Source: Pseudomonas sp. MAG733B
Lineage (GTDB): Bacteria > Pseudomonadota > Gammaproteobacteria > Pseudomonadales > Pseudomonadaceae
Direction: 5' to 3'
Assembly: GCF_036884845.1 (NCBI RefSeq)
Contig: NZ_CP145732.1
Span: 1,426,001-1,490,000, forward strand
Length of the DNA stretch: 64,000 bases
Shown: piece by piece, positions 56,793 through 64,000 of the stretch
Position numbering within the stretch: the first letter of the stretch is position 1
Layout of the letters: the number at the start of each line of letters is the position of its first letter
The notes under the pieces: model-generated
Told to the model about the DNA's origin: nothing
What the model saw: the letters and a program-made list of their open reading frames with translations, nothing else
Databases searched by the model: none
Made by a program: the position numbers and the translations under genes

Positions 56793-57589
56793 TGCGCAGA
56801 ATTTCATTAATGGAACGCGTACGCCGGTTCGGCCAGGCAGGCATTGACGTGCTGGCTGTGTTCGGGCGCTCGGCATTGTTCCTGTTTCATGCCTTGCTCG
56901 GTCGCGGCGGTATCGGCGGCGGTTTCGGGCTGCTGGTCAAGCAACTGCATTCCGTGGGCGTGATGTCCCTGGTGATCATTGTGGTCTCCGGGGTTTTCAT
57001 CGGCATGGTGCTGGCGCTGCAAGGGTTCAACATCCTGTCCAGCTATGGCTCGGAGCAGGCCGTCGGGCAGATGGTGGCGCTGACCCTGTTGCGCGAACTG
57101 GGGCCGGTAGTGACCGCTCTGCTGTTCGCCGGGCGTGCCGGTTCGGCATTGACGGCCGAAATCGGCAATATGAAATCCACCGAACAACTGTCCAGCCTGG
57201 AAATGATCGGTGTCGACCCGCTCAAGTACATTATTGCCCCGCGCTTGTGGGCCGGCTTCATTTCCCTGCCGGTGCTGGCGATGATTTTCAGCGTGGTGGG
57301 CATCTGGGGCGGTTCGTGGGTAGCCGTCGACTGGCTGGGTGTCTATGAAGGTTCCTACTGGTCGAACATGCAGAACAGCGTGACCTTTGCCGACGATGTG
57401 CTCAACGGCATCATCAAAAGCATGGTCTTTGCCTTCGTTGTGACCTGGATCGCCGTATTCCAAGGCTATGACTGCGAGCCCACTTCCGAGGGGATCAGTC
57501 GTGCCACTACCAAGACCGTGGTGTTTGCCTCTTTGGCAGTACTCGGCCTGGATTTTATTCTGACCGCCTTGATGTTTGGAGATTTCTGA
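56792..57589 (+). CDS. mlaE: Phospholipid ABC transporter permease MlaE
   Basis: 265 residues with about five or six membrane segments and the MlaE segment [21 protein letters not shown] (shortened family signature). It forms the membrane core on which MlaD sits. The gene overlaps its neighbours by one base at both ends. Confidence 0.95.
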   Translation: MRRISLMERVRRFGQAGIDVLAVFGRSALFLFHALLGRGGIGGGFGLLVKQLHSVGVMSLVIIVVSGVFIGMVLALQGFNILSSYGSEQAVGQMVALTLLRELGPVVTALLFAGRAGSALTAEIGNMKSTEQLSSLEMIGVDPLKYIIAPRLWAGFISLPVLAMIFSVVGIWGGSWVAVDWLGVYEGSYWSNMQNSVTFADDVLNGIIKSMVFAFVVTWIAVFQGYDCEPTSEGISRATTKTVVFASLAVLGLDFILTALMFGDF

Positions 57590-58056
57590 TGCAAAACCGC
57601 ACCCTGGAAATCGGTGTCGGCCTTTTCTTGCTGGCTGGCATCCTGGCTTTGCTGCTGCTGGCGCTTCGGGTCAGTGGCCTGTCGCCGAGCCCGAGCACCG
57701 ACACTTATAAACTTTATGCGTACTTCGACAATATCGCCGGTTTGACGGTCAGAGCTAAAGTGACCATGGCCGGTGTGACCATCGGCAAGGTCACGGCGAT
57801 CGATCTGGACCGCGACAGTTTCACCGGTCGAGTGACCATGCAGCTGGAAAAGCGCGTAGATAATCTGCCGGCCGACTCCACTGCATCTATCCTGACCGCG
57901 GGCTTGTTGGGCGAGAAGTACATCGGTATCAGCGTGGGCGGCGAAGAAGCCCTGCTCAAGGATGGCGGGACCATCCATGACACCCAGTCGTCGCTGGTGC
58001 TCGAGGACCTGATCGGTAAGTTCCTTCTCAACACCGTTAGCAAAGACGCCAAATGA
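57589..58056 (+). CDS. mlaD: MCE-domain phospholipid carrier MlaD
   Basis: 155 residues. One N-terminal membrane helix (about 7-26) anchors a periplasmic MCE domain, LYAYFDNIAGLTVRAKVTMAG being the typical start; hexamers form a lipid pore. LLGEKYIGISVGGEE lies in the core. Confidence 0.94.
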   Translation: MQNRTLEIGVGLFLLAGILALLLLALRVSGLSPSPSTDTYKLYAYFDNIAGLTVRAKVTMAGVTIGKVTAIDLDRDSFTGRVTMQLEKRVDNLPADSTASILTAGLLGEKYIGISVGGEEALLKDGGTIHDTQSSLVLEDLIGKFLLNTVSKDAK

Positions 58057-58067
58057 GGAATTTGTAA

Positions 58068-58724
58068 ATGATCTCTACCTTGCGACGTGGCCTGTTGGTA
58101 TTGCTCGCGGCCTTGCCGTTGATGGCTAACGCCGTGGCGGCGCCTACTTCCGCGCACGAACTGGTACAGGACACCACCAACCGGTTGCTGGCCGATCTGG
58201 CTGCGAACAAAGAGAAGTACAAGCAGGATCCGCAGGATTTTTACGCGGCGCTGAACAGCATTGTCGGCCCTGTCGTGGATGCCGAGGGTATTTCCAAGAG
58301 CATCATGACGGTCAAGTACTCGCGCAAAGCCACGCCTGCGCAAATGAAAACCTTCGAAGAAAACTTCAAGAAGGGCCTGTTCCAGTTCTATGGCAATGCC
58401 TTGCTCGAGTACAACAACCAAGGCATTACCGTGGATCCGGCCAAGGATGAATCCGGCGACCGTACAAGCGTCGGCATGACGGTCAAGGGCAGCAATGGCG
58501 CGATCTATCCAGTGTCCTACACCCTGGAAAAGGTCGGTGGCGAATGGAAGCTGCGTAACGTCATCATCAACGGCATCAACATTGGCAAGCTGTTCCGCGA
58601 TCAGTTCGCTGATGCGATGCAGCGTAATGGCAACGACCTGGACAAGACCATCAATGGTTGGGCCGGGGAAGTCGCCAAAGCCAAGGAAACCGCTGAGCAA
58701 TCCCCCGAGAAGCAAACCCAATGA
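58068..58724 (+). CDS. mlaC: Periplasmic phospholipid-binding protein MlaC
   Basis: 218 residues with a signal peptide ending ANAVAA near residue 25. The MlaC/Ttg2D fold carries phospholipid across the periplasm between MlaA and MlaFEDB. The C-terminus is Glu/Lys/Gln-rich. The last four bases overlap mlaB. Confidence 0.93.
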   Translation: MISTLRRGLLVLLAALPLMANAVAAPTSAHELVQDTTNRLLADLAANKEKYKQDPQDFYAALNSIVGPVVDAEGISKSIMTVKYSRKATPAQMKTFEENFKKGLFQFYGNALLEYNNQGITVDPAKDESGDRTSVGMTVKGSNGAIYPVSYTLEKVGGEWKLRNVIINGINIGKLFRDQFADAMQRNGNDLDKTINGWAGEVAKAKETAEQSPEKQTQ

Positions 58725-59026
58725 GCGAGTCGGCAGTCCTGATGGACGAGTTCGGCGAGCTGCGTCTCAGCGGCGTGCTGGATTACCGCACCGGCCCGGC
58801 CCTGCGTGAGCAGGGGCAGGCGCTGATCAAGGCCAGCAAGGCTGCGGCCGTAGTGGTCGATTGTTCGGCGGTGAGCAAATCCAGCAGCGTCGGGCTGTCG
58901 TTGCTGTTGTGCTTCATGCGCGATGCTCAGGCGGCCGGCAAGGCGCTGAGCATCCGCGGGATGCCAGAAGACATGCGCGAAATCGCTCAGGTCAGTGAGC
59001 TGACCGAGCTATTGGCGCATCCCTAA
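58721..59026 (+). CDS. mlaB: STAS-domain protein MlaB
   Basis: 101 residues of the STAS fold with VVDCSAVSKSSSVGLSLLL holding the conserved Ser region. MlaB binds MlaF and is needed for its activity. It is the last mla gene before a terminator. Confidence 0.92.
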   Translation: MSESAVLMDEFGELRLSGVLDYRTGPALREQGQALIKASKAAAVVVDCSAVSKSSSVGLSLLLCFMRDAQAAGKALSIRGMPEDMREIAQVSELTELLAHP

Positions 59027-59041
59027 CCCGCATCTATAAAG

Positions 59042-59094
59042 AAGCCCCCCGTCAGAGTCCTGCTTCCCGGGGTTCGCAGGCGCGGGGCTTTTTT
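59042..59094 (+). terminator. Terminator after the mla operon
   Basis: AAGCCCC (59042-59048) pairs with GGGGCTT (59084-59090); an inner stem CCTGC/GCAGG lies within, and six T residues end it. Confidence 0.75.
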
Positions 59095-59140
59095 GTATGA
59101 TGTCCGACCCGCGCGCACAGGGCGCCGATTGAGGTTGAGC

Positions 59141-60668
<1,528 letters not shown>

Positions 60669-60679
60669 TACCTGCTGCA

Positions 60680-60734
60680 TGGGCATAAGGACATGCCCGT
60701 TGATTTGTTGAAGTCGAGCCGGTTTCCGGCTCGA
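60680..60734. other. Two hairpins between murA and hisG
   Basis: GGGCAT with ATGCCC (about 60681-60698) and a perfect 9-base stem TCGAGCCGG/CCGGCTCGA (60714-60734, loop TTT). Neither is followed by a T-run. They may be processing or stability elements in a murA-hisG transcript. Confidence 0.4.
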
Positions 60735-60794
60735 TGTGTGTCCGGCGCCATTTGCGACCGGGCATGAGTACCTTGATAAGGACTGACGTTTCCC

Positions 60795-61430
60795 ATGTTG
60801 ACCATCGCACTGTCCAAGGGCCGCATCCTTGACGACACCCTGCCGCTTCTGGCTGAAGCGGGCATCGTGCCGACCGAGAATCCGGACAAGAGCCGCAAGC
60901 TGATCATTCCCACGACCCAGGACGATGTGCGCCTGTTGATCGTGCGTGCCACCGACGTGCCGACCTATGTCGAGCATGGTGCCGCCGATCTCGGTGTCGC
61001 CGGTAAAGACGTGCTGATGGAATACGGCGGCCAGGGCCTGTACGAGCCGCTGGACCTGCAAATTGCCCGCTGCAAGCTGATGACAGCCGGCAAGGTCGGC
61101 GCGGTCGAGCCCAAGGGCCGCCTGCGCATCGCCACCAAGTTCGTCAACGTAGCCAAGCGCTACTACGCCGAACAGGGCCGCCAAGTCGACATCATCAAGC
61201 TCTACGGCTCGATGGAACTGGCGCCGCTGATCGGTCTGGCCGACAAGATCATCGACGTGGTCGACACCGGTAACACGCTGCGGGCCAATGGCCTGGAGCC
61301 ACAGGATTTCATTGCGGACATCAGCTCCCGGCTGATCGTCAACAAAGCGTCCATGAAAATGCAGCACGCCCGTATCCAGGCGTTGATCGACACCCTGCGC
61401 AAGGCAGTGGAGTCTCGACACCGCGGCTGA
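60795..61430 (+). CDS. hisG: ATP phosphoribosyltransferase HisG, short form
   Basis: 211 residues. It catalyses the first step of histidine synthesis. At this length it lacks the C-terminal regulatory domain of long HisG and so needs HisZ as partner; hisZ is not in this window. [19 protein letters not shown] and [15 protein letters not shown] are typical of the family. Confidence 0.95.
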   Translation: MLTIALSKGRILDDTLPLLAEAGIVPTENPDKSRKLIIPTTQDDVRLLIVRATDVPTYVEHGAADLGVAGKDVLMEYGGQGLYEPLDLQIARCKLMTAGKVGAVEPKGRLRIATKFVNVAKRYYAEQGRQVDIIKLYGSMELAPLIGLADKIIDVVDTGNTLRANGLEPQDFIADISSRLIVNKASMKMQHARIQALIDTLRKAVESRHRG

Positions 61431-61437
61431 TTCACTT

Positions 61438-61457
61438 GCGCGACTCTGAGTCGCGCC
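61438..61457 (+). other. Hairpin after hisG
   Basis: GCGCGACT and AGTCGCGC enclose three or four bases directly after hisG. It precedes the T-tailed terminator and may be part of the same control region. Confidence 0.4.
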
Positions 61458-61482
61458 GTCTATCCGCCTCATAGCCAGAATT

Positions 61483-61532
61483 CTCAGGTGCCCAAGCGGA
61501 TCGAATGTTAGCTTCGGGCGCCTGAGTTTTTT
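61483..61532 (+). terminator. Intrinsic terminator between hisG and hisD
   Basis: CTCAGGTGCCC (61483-61493) pairs with GGGCGCCTGAG (one G-U pair, 61516-61526), an AAGC/GCTT extension lengthens the stem, and six T residues follow. It stands 24 bases before the hisD start within an otherwise continuous his gene group. Confidence 0.8.
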
Positions 61533-61555
61533 GCCATTCCTATGAGGCTCTCGCT

Positions 61556-62881
61556 ATGACCGCACCGACTGCAATTCGCCGACTCAACGCTGCTGACCCG
61601 GATTTCGCGCATCATCTGGATCATCTGCTGAGCTGGGAAAGTGTGTCTGACGACTCGGTCAATCAGCGCGTGCTGGACATCATCAAGGCTGTGCGCGAGC
61701 GTGGCGATGCGGCGCTGGTGGACTTTACCCGCCAGTTCGACGGTCTGGACGTGAAGTCCATGGCCGACCTGATCCTGCCGCGCGAGCGTCTGGAGCTGGC
61801 GCTGACGCGCATCTCCGTGCCTCAGCGTGAAGCCCTGGAAGTCGCCGCCGCCCGCGTGCGCAGCTACCACGAAAAACAGAAGCAGGATTCCTGGAGCTAC
61901 ACCGAGGCCGACGGCACCGTGTTGGGCCAGAAGGTCACGCCGCTGGACCGCGCCGGTCTGTATGTGCCGGGCGGCAAGGCGTCGTATCCGTCGTCGGTAT
62001 TGATGAACGCGATTCCCGCGAAGGTGGCCGGCGTGACCGAAGTGGTCATGGTGGTGCCGACCCCGCGCGGTGAAATCAACGAACTGGTGTTGGCTGCTGC
62101 CTGCATCGCCGGCGTCGACCGCGTGTTCACCATCGGTGGTGCTCAGGCCGTTGCGGCGCTGGCTTACGGCACCGAAAGCGTGCCGAAGGTCGATAAAGTG
62201 GTCGGCCCGGGCAACATCTATGTCGCCACCGCCAAGCGCCACGTGTTTGGCCAGGTCGGTATCGACATGATCGCCGGTCCATCGGAAATCCTCGTGGTAT
62301 GCGACGGCCAGACTGATCCGGACTGGATCGCCATGGACCTGTTCTCCCAGGCCGAGCACGACGAAGATGCCCAGGCGATCCTGGTCAGCCCGGACGCCGA
62401 ATTCCTCGACAAGGTCGCGGCCAGCATCGCCAAACTGATGCCGACCATGGAACGCGCTGCAATCATCGAAACCTCGATCAATGGTCGTGGCGCGTTGATC
62501 AAGGTGCGCGACATGGACCAAGCCATCGAAGTGGCCAACCGCATCGCGCCGGAACACCTGGAATTGTCGGTTGCCGATCCACACGCCTGGCTGCCGCAGA
62601 TCCGCCACGCCGGCGCGATCTTCATGGGCCGTCACACGTCCGAAGCGCTGGGTGATTACTGCGCCGGCCCGAACCACGTGTTGCCGACTTCCGGCACCGC
62701 GCGTTTCTCTTCGCCGCTGGGTGTGTACGATTTCCAGAAACGCTCGTCGATCATCTTCTGCTCCGAGCAGGGTGCTTCCGAGCTGGGCAAAACCGCGTCC
62801 GTGCTGGCCCGTGGCGAGTCGCTGACCGCCCACGCCCGCAGCGCTGAATACCGCATCGTTGATGAACAAAAGGGAAACTGA
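61556..62881 (+). CDS. hisD: Histidinol dehydrogenase
   Basis: 441 residues. It catalyses the last two oxidations of histidine synthesis. The zinc-site region and signature [19 protein letters not shown] (shortened) and [16 protein letters not shown] are intact. It lies three bases before hisC, so the two are co-transcribed. Confidence 0.96.
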   Translation: MTAPTAIRRLNAADPDFAHHLDHLLSWESVSDDSVNQRVLDIIKAVRERGDAALVDFTRQFDGLDVKSMADLILPRERLELALTRISVPQREALEVAAARVRSYHEKQKQDSWSYTEADGTVLGQKVTPLDRAGLYVPGGKASYPSSVLMNAIPAKVAGVTEVVMVVPTPRGEINELVLAAACIAGVDRVFTIGGAQAVAALAYGTESVPKVDKVVGPGNIYVATAKRHVFGQVGIDMIAGPSEILVVCDGQTDPDWIAMDLFSQAEHDEDAQAILVSPDAEFLDKVAASIAKLMPTMERAAIIETSINGRGALIKVRDMDQAIEVANRIAPEHLELSVADPHAWLPQIRHAGAIFMGRHTSEALGDYCAGPNHVLPTSGTARFSSPLGVYDFQKRSSIIFCSEQGASELGKTASVLARGESLTAHARSAEYRIVDEQKGN

Positions 62882-62883
62882 AC

Positions 62884-63936
62884 ATGAGTAAATTCTGGAG
62901 CCCGTTCGTCAAGAATCTGGTGCCTTACGTCCCGGGCGAGCAGCCGAAGCTGGCGAAGCTGGTAAAGCTCAACACCAATGAAAACCCGTACGGTCCATCG
63001 CCCAAAGCCTTGGCCGCGATGCAGACCGAACTGAACGACAACCTGCGTCTGTACCCGGACCCTAACAGCGATCTGCTGAAGAACGCGGTCGCCAAGTACT
63101 ACGGCGTGCAGAGCAATCAGGTGTTCCTCGGCAACGGTTCCGATGAAGTGCTGGCGCACATCTTCCACGGTTTGCTTCAGCACGATCAGCCGCTGTTGTT
63201 CCCGGACATCAGCTACAGCTTTTACCCGGTTTACTGTGGGTTGTATGGCATCAAGTTCGACGCGGTGCCGCTGGACGAGCAGTTCCAGATCAACCCGGCG
63301 GACTACGCCAAGCCGAACGGCGGGATCATCTTCCCTAACCCGAACGCACCGACCGGTTGCCTGTTGGCGTTGGAGGCTGTTGAACAAATCCTTAAGGCCA
63401 GCCCGGATTCGGTGGTTGTAGTCGACGAGGCGTACATCGACTTCGGCGGTGAAACCGCGATCGCGCTTGTAGGCCGTTATCCAAACCTGTTGGTCACGCA
63501 GACCCTGTCCAAGTCGCGCTCCCTGGCTGGGCTGCGGGTTGGTCTGGCCGTTGGGCATCCGGACCTGATCGAGGCGCTGGAGCGGATCAAGAACAGCTTC
63601 AACTCTTATCCGCTGGATCGCATGGCGAATGTCGGCGCCGCTGCCGCGTTCGAGGATCGCGAGTACTTCGACAAGACTTGCCGGTTGGTGATCGAGAATC
63701 GTGAGAAGGTCGTTGCGCAGTTGGAAGCGAAGGGTTTTGACGTACTGCCTTCGGCGGCTAACTTCATTTTCGTCCGTCACCCGCAGCACGATGCGGCGGG
63801 GCTGGCGGCGAAGTTGCGTGAGCAAGGCGTGATCGTCCGGCACTTCAAGCAGGAGCGGATTGCGCAGTTCTTGCGGATTTCGATTGGTACGCCGGAGCAG
63901 AATCAGGCGTTGATCGACGGTCTCGGCGACCTTTAA
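62884..63936 (+). CDS. hisC: Histidinol-phosphate aminotransferase
   Basis: 350 residues, a PLP enzyme that turns imidazole-acetol phosphate into histidinol phosphate. The PLP lysine is Lys210 in [30 protein letters not shown] near the start is the family stretch. It completes hisG-hisD-hisC. Confidence 0.96.
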   Translation: MSKFWSPFVKNLVPYVPGEQPKLAKLVKLNTNENPYGPSPKALAAMQTELNDNLRLYPDPNSDLLKNAVAKYYGVQSNQVFLGNGSDEVLAHIFHGLLQHDQPLLFPDISYSFYPVYCGLYGIKFDAVPLDEQFQINPADYAKPNGGIIFPNPNAPTGCLLALEAVEQILKASPDSVVVVDEAYIDFGGETAIALVGRYPNLLVTQTLSKSRSLAGLRVGLAVGHPDLIEALERIKNSFNSYPLDRMANVGAAAAFEDREYFDKTCRLVIENREKVVAQLEAKGFDVLPSAANFIFVRHPQHDAAGLAAKLREQGVIVRHFKQERIAQFLRISIGTPEQNQALIDGLGDL

Positions 63937-63951
63937 GCCGCCGCTTACCCT

Positions 63952-63976
63952 GTAGGAGCAAGGCTTGCCCGCGATG
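63952..63976. repeat. Single REP copy at the window edge
   Basis: GTAGGAGCAAGGCTTGCCCG with the usual GCGATG end, 15 bases after hisC. Its partner copy, if any, lies beyond the window. Confidence 0.7.
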
Positions 63977-64000
63977 AACGAAAACGCGGTGACCCTGCTG

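Overview
The window is a 64 kb stretch of chromosome from a Pseudomonas of the fluorescens/putida type. I infer this from the GC-rich coding, from three families of REP palindromes typical of fluorescent pseudomonads, and from gene order (recalled, not searched) that follows the P. aeruginosa PA4447-PA4506 backbone in blocks. No rRNA, tRNA, CRISPR array, prophage or insertion sequence was recognised.

Layout. 1-1.6 kb: the 3' part of prfC and a small acidic secreted protein. 1.7-12.4 kb (minus strand): a peptide-uptake operon with three paralogous periplasmic binding proteins, an OprD-type porin and the dppBCDF transporter. 12.9-15.8 kb: a periplasmic SIMPL protein and the redox two-component pair roxS-roxR. 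15.9-17.6 kb: a YddA/SbmA-type ABC protein. 17.8-24.5 kb: a galactarate/glucarate module with a FadR-type regulator, 5-dehydro-4-deoxyglucarate dehydratase, 2-oxoglutarate semialdehyde dehydrogenase, a sugar-acid MFS importer and galactarate dehydratase; together they would turn the sugar acid into 2-oxoglutarate. 24.7-27.7 kb: an AEC transporter, a carboxymuconolactone-decarboxylase-family protein overlapping a Ca2+/Na+ antiporter gene, and an RlpA-like lipoprotein. From 27.8 kb onward the genes are mostly core: gatCAB, mreBCD-maf-rng-yhdP, a nitrilase-family hydrolase, tldD/darP/pmbA, the iron-starvation operon fagA-fumC-orfX-sodA with a ZIP transporter, the rpoN cluster (hpf, ptsN, rapZ, ptsO), lptBAC-kdsC-kdsD, mlaFEDCB, ibaG-murA and hisG-hisD-hisC.

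Regulatory content is richer than gene content in novelty. Strong hairpins follow each of the three peptide-binding-protein genes. An inverted repeat sits on the likely kdgD promoter. Intrinsic terminators lie inside two operons (kdgD to the dehydrogenase, and hisG to hisD). A Fur-like site precedes fagA. mreC seems to start at an AUU codon behind a strong Shine-Dalgarno sequence, with a 13-codon leader ORF whose stop overlaps that start. REP palindrome pairs occupy about a dozen intergenic gaps.

I did not find a convincing wholly new multi-gene system. The leads most worth checking are the mreC AUU start, the kdgD promoter/operator, the hairpin set in the peptide operon, the hisG-hisD terminator and the small acidic exported protein.
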